Of a DNA stretch of 64,000 nt, positions 8,557 through 17,500 are shown piece by piece. The stretch is from Mesorhizobium sp. M00.F.Ca.ET.216.01.1.1 (lineage in GTDB: Bacteria; Pseudomonadota; Alphaproteobacteria; Rhizobiales; Rhizobiaceae), in assembly GCF_004010325.2 (NCBI RefSeq), contig NZ_SADR02000026.1, forward strand, positions 1 to 64,000. Direction: 5' to 3'. The notes beneath the pieces are model-generated. The model had not been told where the DNA came from. It saw nothing but the letters and a program-made list of their open reading frames with translations, and ran no database searches. The position numbers and the translations under genes are program-made. Within the stretch, counting starts at the first letter, position 1. Every line of letters starts with the position of its first letter.

Positions 8557-8791
8557 ATGTCTCGCGCCGATCTTCAGATCATGCTTCGTCGCGCTGCCTT
8601 GGTACCGAGAAACGTCGCCGCGGTCCCGCTGGAGCCGCCGATCGAAGGCGCGCTCAACTCTATTGCGACCAAGATGAACATTGGCCGGGTTGGACCTCAT
8701 TCAGATTGTGCTGCACGAGTGGCTGGAAACGAACGTCTATCTGCCTGTACGTGCAATTGGCGAAGGTAGCGAAACGGATGGGACCGCATAA
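8557..8791 (+). pseudogene. Small helix-turn-helix-like gene, frameshifted
   Basis: The first frame reads MSRADLQIMLRRAAL ... EPPIEGALNSIATKM from 8557. After about 8688 the sensible frame shifts by one base to DLIQIVLHEWLETNVYLPV ... SETDGTA and stops at 8791. Joined, they give a product of about 77 residues whose second half resembles a ribbon-helix-helix or small DNA-binding protein (IxxEMxxxxxDLIxxVLxEWLE). A single base insertion explains the break. It sits 130 bases after the MNT-HEPN gene on the same strand. A sequencing error is the alternative. Confidence 0.5.
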
Positions 8792-8853
8792 ACGCGGCCT
8801 TCCGTGATCACGCAATTACCTGTTTTGCGAGCGTTGCTATTATCCTGCTCGCG

Positions 8854-8938
8854 GCGGACCCCAACGCCGCCTGGCCGGCGCCCATTTTTGGTCCCCAACC
8901 CGCCCCTGCGGCGCCGGCCAGGCGGCGTTGGGGTCCGC
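8854..8938. repeat. Perfect 29-base inverted repeat
   Basis: Arms 8854-8882 and 8910-8938 are exact reverse complements, very GC-rich, with a 27-base loop. The loop contains GTCCCCAACC, partly repeating the arm start. No T-run follows on either side, so a rho-independent terminator is unlikely although the hairpin would be extremely stable. The spacing and perfection suggest a palindromic mobile repeat or a protein or cruciform site. Confidence 0.8.
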
Positions 8939-9603
8939 ACAGCCACCTGAGGCCAGCAATGCGCGCAGGGGCAACACGTTCACTGGCGCCCGCGATGGAG
9001 GCATCACCGCCGCAGAGGAGATCGACGTCGACACCTTGGAGACCTGGCTGCAGGCGGCGATCAATGCGGCGGGAGCAACGGTATGCGTGCCCACTCTTGT
9101 AGGCGCTTGGCCCGCTTCATCGCAGTTCTCGTCCCAGAAGTCCTGCAGTGAGGCCTGGACGCAGGTTTTCCTCGCCTTCAGGTGCTTCAGCTCGCTTTGG
9201 TCCCGGGTTGACCATTACGTCGCCGGCCGCTCCTTCAAGGGCGGACCTTTAACCGCCGCTTCCTTGAAGCGACCGGCGCAACGACCTGGGCCTAGCTCAG
9301 CTCGTCACAGTGAGAGTTGATAATGCTTGCGGTCTGCTCGAGCTGACCATCTTTCGATTGAGGAGGTCGAGCGTCGTAGCGGCTTCGGCAGCCTGCCACC
9401 TTCGGCACCATTTCAGACGGCAATTGGGATTAAACCCGCCAGACCGGCGCGGAAGTAGGTCGGCAATATACACCATCTTTGTTGCCTGTGGGCCACAACT
9501 GTCAACAAATTGGCCCAACCAGGGCCGTTTCTCAGTAGATTCTGTTGACGCTGACGCGCTCGATGTATCTGTTTCCGACAGATTGCAATTGGGGGTGATC
9601 GCT
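8939..9603. other. Gene-free stretch before porin gene
   Basis: No frame in this 665-base region has recognisable protein similarity. The part near 9480-9600 probably carries the porin promoter and leader. The remainder looks like worn sequence. Confidence 0.35.
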
Positions 9604-10281
9604 ATGAAACGGCTTCTTCTCGCATCCGCGTTGTCCGCGTTGACGCTTACGCCTGTCTTGGCCGCTGACGTGGTTGCACCTATCGCGTCCGTGTACGACT
9701 GGAGCGGGTTCTATGTCGGCTTGCAGGCCGGGTATGGGTGGAGCCGTGTCGACCAGCCGTACGCAAATGTCGGTGGACCGTTCATCTTCACGCAAGATGA
9801 TGCTGACGGAAACGGATGGCTTGGCGGTGCGCACGTTGGTTACAATAAGCAATTCGACTCTTGGGTACTTGGCCTTGAGGGAGATTTCGAAGCTTCTAAT
9901 ATCGATGGCGATGATGGCGGCTCCGGCGGTCACATCAACGGCTTTGAGTTCAAGTGGCTGGGGTCGGTACGCGGGCGAGTTGGTTATGCATTAGATCGCG
10001 TTCTCCTCTACGGCACGGGCGGTTATGCCTTTATGCGAGGCTCTGCATATGCGGTTGAAGGCTTCGGCGGAGCAACGGCAGAAAGCAACTCTGCCACATT
10101 CCATGGTTGGGCCATTGGAACGGGTGCCGAGTACGCTTTTACAGATAACCTCACTGCGCGCGTCGAGTATCGGTACACAGATTTTGGTGCGAAACGAATT
10201 TCGTTCCCCGTCAACGGTTATGATGAAAAGATCGACCCATCATTTCACGCTGTTCGACTAGGTGTCAGCTACAAGTTCTGA
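9604..10281 (+). CDS. Omp25/Omp31-family outer-membrane beta-barrel protein
   Basis: The 225-residue precursor begins MKRLLLASALSALTLTPVLAA, a clear Sec signal peptide cleaved after the LAA region. WSGFYVGLQAGYGW then opens the barrel and the chain ends VRLGVSYKF, with terminal phenylalanine for BAM recognition. Alternating strands, VRGRVGYA, LLYGTGGYAF and LTARVEYRYTDFG are typical of the Brucella Omp25/Omp31-like porin family of Rhizobiales. The ATG at 9604 is chosen because it gives the signal peptide; the frame is open upstream to 9310 but that part is not coding-like. It is monocistronic and flanked by the MNT-HEPN gene and a copy of its 3' end. Confidence 0.88.
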   Translation: MKRLLLASALSALTLTPVLAADVVAPIASVYDWSGFYVGLQAGYGWSRVDQPYANVGGPFIFTQDDADGNGWLGGAHVGYNKQFDSWVLGLEGDFEASNIDGDDGGSGGHINGFEFKWLGSVRGRVGYALDRVLLYGTGGYAFMRGSAYAVEGFGGATAESNSATFHGWAIGTGAEYAFTDNLTARVEYRYTDFGAKRISFPVNGYDEKIDPSFHAVRLGVSYKF

Positions 10282-10337
10282 CCGACCATACAAAGCGGTG
10301 CGCCCGCCCGCGGCCTTTTATGAGTTCACGCGCTCGC

Positions 10338-10422
10338 CGGACCTTGGTCGTGGATGGCCTCGTCGAGACGATCTGTAGGGAACATCTGGAAATGCTTGCC
10401 AGACAAAATTCCGGCCGCGTGA
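10338..10422 (+). pseudogene. Second copy of MNT-HEPN 3' end
   Basis: Bases 10338-10422 repeat 8344-8427, the last 28 codons and stop of the MNT-HEPN gene, with scattered changes and one inserted base near the end. The block includes the shared words GGCCTCGTCGAGACGATCTG and AGGGAACATCTGGAAATGCT. Nothing upstream matches the rest of the gene. This is a fragment of a lost paralogue or of a duplication spanning the porin gene. Confidence 0.8.
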
Positions 10423-10664
10423 GGTTGCCAGACGCGGCATAGTCGCGGTGGACGGTCTTGAGGCTCAGTTAGAGTTGGACGTTCAACCGATTGCCACACT
10501 GGCGCATTATCGCGCTCAGTGATGAAGTCGTTGGCACGCGTTGCTACGAGCATCGTTCCCCTGTGTTGCGCAAGGTTCAAAGAGCACCGCGCTAATGGAA
10601 GCTCAATGCCGCGATGACGACTATGCGGACTGAATCTCAGTTCCTGCAGCCGCGAGGCCGCCGT

Positions 10665-11783
10665 TCAGCGTCGGCGGCTGTCGAGTTGATAATAAAGATC
10701 GGCGTAGGACTTTCCCATTTTGTCGGCGGCAAAAAGACGAGCGTACCGATCACGCGCAACTCGCCCCCAGTTCGCCACTTCGACCGGCGAATCGACGAAC
10801 CTGTTGATGGCTTCGGCAAGGCGTGCCGGATCCGAAGGCGGAATTACCAGCCCGGTCTCGCCGGCTTTGTTCACATAGCTTGTTCCGGTTCCGAGTTCGC
10901 ACGAAATCATCGGCTTGCCGCACATCGCTGCCTCCACCAGTGAAAGCCCGTAGGCTTCCGACCTCTGGTTTGAAGGGAAAACGAACCCGAGGCAGTTGTG
11001 GAGGAGCGCCATTTTGCGCGGCTCGGCGACCTCGCCAAGGAAAATCACATTGTCGCGACGCAACGCCTTGGCCTGGAGCTTGAGCTGCTCTTCGATAGGC
11101 CCGGACCCGGCTATGACAATTTTGCATCGAACCTGGTCGGCGGCCTGGATCAGGATGTCCAGTCCCTTGTAGTAGCGCAAGACACCCACGAACAGCACGA
11201 ACGGCCCCGTAACTGTTGATCGGCACCAGCTGTTGTCGGCTTCAGTTGGCGTGGGATATACGGTTTCGTCGATACCGATGGGAATGATCTTCGATCTGGC
11301 TTCGAAGGTTTTGAGAACAGGGCTCGACCTCAAATATTCCGGCGATGTCGCCACGATCGCATCCATGTCTTTCAGAAACCGCATCATCAGCGGTCGATAA
11401 AAGGGCAGGATAGATCTCTGTTTGACGATGTCGGAATGATAGGTGAGGACAGTCGGTTTGCCGTGACGGGACTGAAAATGCACTATGTCCATGAACGGCC
11501 ATGGAAAATGGTAGTGTATCAGGTCAGCTTTCCTGGCGAGAGCTCCGAATTCCCGAAAGACCTCGCGCGAAAAACCAGTCGATGCCAGCTCGAAATCCAG
11601 TTTGGCTTTCCGAGCCATATGTCCGTCGAAGCCTTGAGTATTTTCGTCCGGAGCACGGCTTAGCGAGAGCACTTCGGTTTTGATGCCATGGTGGGCGGTG
11701 CTTTGAGCGATGGCGTGTATTGTCCGCTCCACCCCGCCAAAGGAATCCGGCCAGTATGTTTTGAAGAAGTGCAGGACTTTCAA
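10665..11783 (-). CDS. GT4-family glycosyltransferase
   Basis: The 372-residue cytosolic GT-B enzyme begins MKVLHFFKTYWPDSFGGVE, the glycine-rich nucleotide-proximal loop of GT4 enzymes. It has the acceptor-domain LIHYHFPWPFMD, FVGVLRYYKGLDILIQA at the start of the donor domain, and a C-terminal SNQRSEAYGLSLVEAAMCGKP carrying the E-x7-E retaining motif. Its ATG overlaps the stop of the upstream GT4 gene (ATGA), so the two are translationally coupled. It probably adds a hexose during lipopolysaccharide core or O-chain assembly; the sugar cannot be read from sequence. Confidence 0.85.
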   Translation of the reverse strand: MKVLHFFKTYWPDSFGGVERTIHAIAQSTAHHGIKTEVLSLSRAPDENTQGFDGHMARKAKLDFELASTGFSREVFREFGALARKADLIHYHFPWPFMDIVHFQSRHGKPTVLTYHSDIVKQRSILPFYRPLMMRFLKDMDAIVATSPEYLRSSPVLKTFEARSKIIPIGIDETVYPTPTEADNSWCRSTVTGPFVLFVGVLRYYKGLDILIQAADQVRCKIVIAGSGPIEEQLKLQAKALRRDNVIFLGEVAEPRKMALLHNCLGFVFPSNQRSEAYGLSLVEAAMCGKPMISCELGTGTSYVNKAGETGLVIPPSDPARLAEAINRFVDSPVEVANWGRVARDRYARLFAADKMGKSYADLYYQLDSRRR

Positions 11784-12991
11784 GCGTGGGTCTTTCGTCT
11801 TTGCGCGATGGCCTGTTCAAAAATCTGAACCATGCCCTTGGCGTGGTTCTCCCAGGTGAAGCGTTCTGCATTTTTCCGCGCGCCGAGCGCGATCCGCTCC
11901 CGGAACGCCGCATCGATGGACAAACGATCGAATGCGCTGGCGATTGCCACGGCGTCCGTCGGGTCGACAAGAACGGAACTGCCCCCCGCGACTTCCGGCA
12001 TCGATGAGGTGTTAGAGGTCAGGGCCGGTTTGCCGAAGGACTGTGCCTCGACGATCGGAAAGCCGAAACCCTCGTAGAGCGACGGCATCGCCAGAAAAAG
12101 GCAATTCGAATAGAGCGTGGCGAGCGTCCTGTCATCGACGAAACCGGTAAACCTGATATTGGTATCAAGTGCACCGTCGCGCACGTCGTCGGCCAGGCCC
12201 GTCTGCTTCCAGCCCTTGCCGCCGACGATAACCAGGTCGCAGCGCGACCGGCTGCTCGCGGGCAGGAGACTATAGGCCTTTATCAGATTGCGAAGGTTCT
12301 TTCTGGGCTCGAGCGTGCCGACAAAAAGCGCGTAGGGCCTGGTGATGCCGAGACGCTCCAAACTAGAAAAATCGCCCGGAGCCGGCAGCGCGGTTGTGCC
12401 GGGCGCGACCGTCTTGATCGGCGATTTCAGCCAGGGGAATTCGGCGGTCAAGGCGGTTGCCGTGGCTGTCGAATCCGTAACCACCACATCGGCGGTCTTC
12501 AGTGCGGGCTTCATCATCAGCCGGTCGCCCAGCCAGGTCCGGGTTCGCATGGTCTCCGCGGCGTGCAGCCAGACAAGGTCGTGGATGGTGACCACCCGTC
12601 CGATCCGGCCTTCCAGGGTGAAGGGCAGGCGATGGGAGGGCCCCCACAAGATCTCGACCCGATCGCGCAAGGCCCAGGAGGGCAGGACTGCCTGTCCCCA
12701 GAACGCCCGCGCGTAGGGGCCCTTGAAGTTGGCGGTCCGGACGGAGACGCCAGGCTGAATATCATAATTCGCACTGATCTTGCTCGGTGCATAGACAAAC
12801 AGATCAGCGCCGAGCGCCGTCAGCGCTTTGACCGAATTGTGCACGAACCTGCCGATTCCATCGGTGGCTGATCCGAGATTCCTGCTGTCGATCCCGATTT
12901 TCAATCGTCTCTCCGGAAATGAATTAAGCAGAGGCTTCCGGACATTTGTACTGTTGGGAACAGAGTCAGGGCTTCGAAGTCGACGGAGCAT
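11780..12991 (-). CDS. GT4-family glycosyltransferase, mannosyl/rhamnosyl type
   Basis: The 403-residue GT-B enzyme has LKIGIDSRNLGSATDGIGRFV near the N-terminus, TIHDLVWLHAAETMR in the acceptor domain, FVGTLEPRKNLRNLIKAY opening the donor domain and SLYEGFGFPIVEAQSFGKP with the E-x7-E motif. This pattern is shared with WbpY/MtfB-like mannosyl- and rhamnosyltransferases, which fits a locus making GDP-D-rhamnose. The first 27 residues before LKIGID may not be translated; a later start is possible. It is the first gene of a two-gene unit with the downstream GT4. Confidence 0.83.
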   Translation of the reverse strand: MLRRLRSPDSVPNSTNVRKPLLNSFPERRLKIGIDSRNLGSATDGIGRFVHNSVKALTALGADLFVYAPSKISANYDIQPGVSVRTANFKGPYARAFWGQAVLPSWALRDRVEILWGPSHRLPFTLEGRIGRVVTIHDLVWLHAAETMRTRTWLGDRLMMKPALKTADVVVTDSTATATALTAEFPWLKSPIKTVAPGTTALPAPGDFSSLERLGITRPYALFVGTLEPRKNLRNLIKAYSLLPASSRSRCDLVIVGGKGWKQTGLADDVRDGALDTNIRFTGFVDDRTLATLYSNCLFLAMPSLYEGFGFPIVEAQSFGKPALTSNTSSMPEVAGGSSVLVDPTDAVAIASAFDRLSIDAAFRERIALGARKNAERFTWENHAKGMVQIFEQAIAQRRKTHA

Positions 12992-13222
12992 TGCAAAGTA
13001 GCCCTACCATACGCCCTGCCAACTCGGAAGGAGCCGAGCGCCTGTTAGGATCAGGTTTCGAGAGTACCATCCACCTTCGGATTCAGACGAGCACTCAGCG
13101 TTGCCCGGGTAAAGTTGCGGTCCAATGTTGCCTTTTGGGTTGTGGGTAAAGAAAATGCCGCTCGGCGGTTACCGGGGGTTGGTTGTGGTAGTGCATTTCG
13201 CTCTACTTCAGGAGGCGGTGGA

Positions 13223-14218
13223 ATGTTTAAGAGTGCAGCGCTCAAAATACCGCAGATTAAGCGGCTGTGGCAGGATCGTACGGACCTTCTGGCAGAGCGC
13301 GACGCATTGCAGATAGAGAACGAGCGTCTCCGCGGGCAAAAACCCGAAAGTCCATTCTTTCACTACAATTGCAGTTTCGACGCTCTCGCGACGATCAACA
13401 GCCACGCGAGAGGCGACCTGAAACCTCACCCCGCCTACTTGACGAATTTCCTCGGCGTCAGGATTTCGCCTCGGTTCTTCCCGCAACTACTCGCCGGCAA
13501 GGCGGGAACCGTCGAGCCGATACCGATCCCTCACAATTGGCATGCCGACATCGCGGAATGGGCGGCGACACTGAGGGCTGTCGACCTTGCGTCCAGCCAC
13601 TTCCGAGCGGTGGAGCTCGGGTGCGGCTGGGCATGTTGGTTGAACAACACTGGCGCTGCCGCGCGCAGCAAAGGACTTTCGGTCGAACTGATCGGCGTCG
13701 AAGGTGACAACGAGCACGTTGCCTATGCTCATGAGGCGATGGAGGCCAATGGCTTCTCGGCCAAAGAATATCGCATCATCCACGGTGTGGCGGCTCCCAA
13801 GAAGGGGGTGGCGCTGTTTCCCATCGTCGAAGACGCTGGCGCATCTTGGGGATCAGAACCGATCCTCAAAGCGACGGCGAAACAGATGAAGGAAGCTTCA
13901 GCCTCCGGGCAGTATCAGCGCCTTGACGCGTTTCCCCTGTCGGAGATCGTCAAAGGCGAGCCGGTGGACCTCCTTCACATTGATATCCAAGGCGGCGAGG
14001 CCGACTACATAGAGGCATCCTTGGCCGACCTCGCCAAATTCGTTCGGTACATCGTCATCGGCACACATTCCCGCCAAATCGAGGGGCGAATTCTGGCTGC
14101 CCTGTTGCGCGAAGACTGGACCCTTGAGATGGAGCGCCCGGCCATCTTTAAGATGGAAAGCGGGCATCCTCAGATCGCCGTCGATGGTGTCCAGGGATGG
14201 CGAAATCCATCCCTGTAG
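13223..14218 (+). CDS. FkbM-type SAM-dependent methyltransferase
   Basis: The ATG at 13223 follows AGGAGG (13210-13215) at ideal spacing, giving 331 residues; the longer frame from 13115 is rejected. A short coiled coil (LLAERDALQIENERLR) precedes the catalytic region. RAVELGCGWACWLNN is SAM motif I, and VDLLHIDIQGGEADYIEAS is the HxDxxGxE signature of FkbM methyltransferases. Such enzymes O-methylate sugars or lipids. It is divergent from the two GT4 genes and stands alone, between them and the triple glycosyltransferase. The most likely substrate is a surface polysaccharide sugar. Confidence 0.82.
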   Translation: MFKSAALKIPQIKRLWQDRTDLLAERDALQIENERLRGQKPESPFFHYNCSFDALATINSHARGDLKPHPAYLTNFLGVRISPRFFPQLLAGKAGTVEPIPIPHNWHADIAEWAATLRAVDLASSHFRAVELGCGWACWLNNTGAAARSKGLSVELIGVEGDNEHVAYAHEAMEANGFSAKEYRIIHGVAAPKKGVALFPIVEDAGASWGSEPILKATAKQMKEASASGQYQRLDAFPLSEIVKGEPVDLLHIDIQGGEADYIEASLADLAKFVRYIVIGTHSRQIEGRILAALLREDWTLEMERPAIFKMESGHPQIAVDGVQGWRNPSL

Positions 14219-14505
14219 GATCGATCTTTTCTCACCGCGCCCGACGCGCCGACAGCGTGCCAAATACTCCACACGTGCTAGCGCCAAAAGATGCTTGCGC
14301 CACGGCGTAGACGGTTTGCGTCGCGCCGCCGGCGACTGTGATGCGACGCCGGTATACCTGTTTGGACACAGCAGCCGAGGCGAATAGCGTCTCTTCCCCG
14401 TGAACGCTTGAATCACTACGGCCGTTGATGGCGTCCAGTGTCGCACTAAGTAGGGAAACCGATCCGATCATATAGGTGAGCGAAGCCAAGCCTGACCTGG
14501 TACAA
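14219..14505. other. Convergent intergenic region
   Basis: This 287-base gap separates the plus-strand methyltransferase from the minus-strand triple glycosyltransferase. I see no coding frame of interest and no strong terminator hairpin. Confidence 0.3.
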
Positions 14506-17500
14506 TTAGGCCGCCGTGCTGCTCTGCTCATCTGCTGGCGCCTCCGCTTTTCTGTCCAGCTTTTTCTGATGCTTTTCTATAGTTCGCTCAATGAGCATCG
14601 CTGCGCTTTCTCTCCATGTCAGCCAAGGCATGTTGTCGGAAACTGGATGCTCGCCGCGTTTGTAAAGAGCGAGCCATTCATCGATGGCTCCTGTCAGGTC
14701 TTCGGGCTTGGAACCATCGAAGTAAAAGGCGTGATTGCTTGCGACCTCACGAAAGACAGGAATGTCGCGCGCGAGGATCGGGAGTTTGTGACGTGCGGCC
14801 TCGATTAGAGGCAGCCCGAACCCTTCGCCCTTTGACGCTGCGATCAGGCAATCCGAGGTTTCGTAGATGCTTTCGAGATACTCGTCGCTGATACCCTCCA
14901 ACCAGAATAGACGCTTGCCTCTCTCTGGTGAAGTTCGAAGTCTCTCCACGATTTGTGGTATAGAACGCCTATATTCGTGAGATAATGGCTTCCAGCCTTC
15001 TGCTCCTACGACGACCAAATTGATGTCAACTCCATGTTCCCAAAGTTTATCAAAGGCATCTAGTACCTGAAGATGCCCTTTCCGAGGTTCAACAGTCCCA
15101 ACCATAAGAAACGTCGTACGTGAGCGAAGCTCACCCAGCACCCTATGAGCAGTATCCGGTAAACCTTTTGAAGGAGCGGCCTCGTCAATATCGGCACCCA
15201 GATGGAACCAATCAATACGGGTAGATGGTGCTAAGCTAACATTTTCTTGTCGAATCCAGGCTGAGAGATCATCGGCGACGGCCTTCGATATACACAGAAC
15301 ACCTTGCTGCCTTAGCGTTGCCGACAACCATTCCCGGAATGATTCATCCGCCTGGGGCGGGAAAAATTTCGACATCGTCAAAGGGAGGATATCAAAGACT
15401 ACAAAATGGACCGACACGCCAAGCTTTCGATAGTCGGCATGTAGCCCGGATGCTTCGGCGTTGATTAGTGTTTGCCCCGAAAAATCCAGTCCTAAGAGAA
15501 TATCGCCAGCCTGAGGTTCAACAACATCGTCACGAATCGGAGCCTGAGGGTAGCCCATGGTCCTCAGCGTGAAATCACTAGCCTGCCGATAGACCCACTT
15601 CTCTGATACGGTATCCAGATAGACGGGTTCTATCCGCCAGCCCTTCGGTGGCGCTGCGAGAAGGGCGAGTGTGAGCGATACCGCCGCGCGTTCGATTCCA
15701 CTTTTCAGCTCCGTTCTGCACGTCTCGGAGATATCAAGATAGATACATTTTAGGGGCCGTTTCCGCGGAAGCGTTAACGAGATTGCAGCAGCTAGCTGAA
15801 CATATTCGTCTTCGTCGCGGGGAGGCTGTTTGGTGGCGATTTCATCGATAAGTTTGGGCAGGACGACAGCAGACTTCGAGTGAAAGTGCTCTATTGCATC
15901 TCTGTAGGATCGAGCACATTTCGCCGGAGCGTGGCGAACGCTTATCATGTCCCGGCCACGTTCGCCGAGAGACCGGCGCACTTCTGCGTCTTTCCAAAGT
16001 TCCTCAAGGGCTTCTATCAGGCTATCGTCATGGAAATCATCCGGCAATTTCCACACCGACTCATCCGGAAGCTCGGCCAAGCTACCATGCGCATTGACCA
16101 CGGTTGCTAAGCCATAATTCAAGCAATCCAGCGTCGCGGCGGAGGTCTCCCCCCGGGATTGGGTGCGAAGTTGTACCGCTATATCTGCCGCTGCCAGATA
16201 ATTGCGGTAGGTAGCCATATCAGCCCAGCCTGTAATTCGAATGCGTTCGCCGATGCCGCTTTTCCTGATTGTTCGGTCAAGCGAGGCGCCGTATTCACCT
16301 CCGTGCTGCCCAACAAAAACAAGCTGAGAAGCGCTGTCTCGCGCCAGCGCAGAGCTAAGAAATGCATCTAATAGCTGGTGGTTAAGCTTGGTAGCTGCAA
16401 GAAGCCCGAAACTACAAATAACAAACGAGTCTTTGCCTATGCCTAACAACGCACGTGCGTTTTCACGATCTGACGTTGGTGGCGGCTGGCGCAACATGGG
16501 AATGACATGCCAATCGTCCGAAAATCCCCCTCCGTACCATTGGTCTGCAAGTTGCTTCGAATGCGCCGAATGAACAATGACACCCTGCGAATTTCTAATA
16601 AAGTTCAGATTGGCCGGATAGTCAGTCACCGCTTGCATGTCATCGAGTAAGCTGTCTTTGACAGAATTATACCCGTGAGATTCATATAGGGCACTGGTCC
16701 AGACGCCAGCCCTCGTCTCTGATTGGATATGATACAAGTAGCTACTTAGAAAAAAATCATGAAGAACCATTACTCCAGGAACATCTTCCATAAGTTCACG
16801 CATATATTCATGAAACGGAGAATTCCCGACATGATACAAAACCCTGTCGAAGTCGTTATAGTTTTTTCTAAACCACTCAGCGTTCCGGACCTGAAGGAGC
16901 TCACCAGGTTGACTGCCTACTATAACTTGATCTATTATGCAGGTTATTTCATAGTACTCCGAAAGGGACGCGATGAGCTCAGCGCTGTATTCAGCAATGC
17001 CGGTCTGGCTCGGTGGAAGTGGCGAAACATATGCAAGCTTCGGCAAGCCTTGTTTCATGCTTGTGGATTCGCCTCCGCCAAACCTTTTCACCGCTTGTTC
17101 GAGAAAAGAAAGAGCGGATTGTGCAGTTTCGTTCCATGAGAATCTTTGCGCTCGTTCAAGGCCGTGTGATCTAAGAGAGGTTCTAAAATCCTCATCCGAC
17201 AAAGCTTGCCCTAATTTTGCTGTTAGATCCGCATCGTCGTATGGATCGAAAAGAGCTTCCTTTAGCCCGACAACTTCCGAAATGCTGGGGGTACTAGATC
17301 CGATGACCGCCGCTCCGCAGGCCATAGCTTCTAAGGCGGGCAGGCCAAATCCTTCCAAATAGGATGGTACAACCGTCAGATCACATAGATTGTATAGCGA
17401 AACCAGTTCGTCATCGGTAACATAACCTGTCGATATAACTTGATTTCTAGGCAATTTTATTGATGAAATAAAGTCATTCAAAAGTTCATTTTGAAAATCT

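Noticed and set aside
8854..8938. Rho-independent terminator
   Set aside because: Neither side of the hairpin is followed by a T-run and the 27-base loop is too long for a typical terminator.
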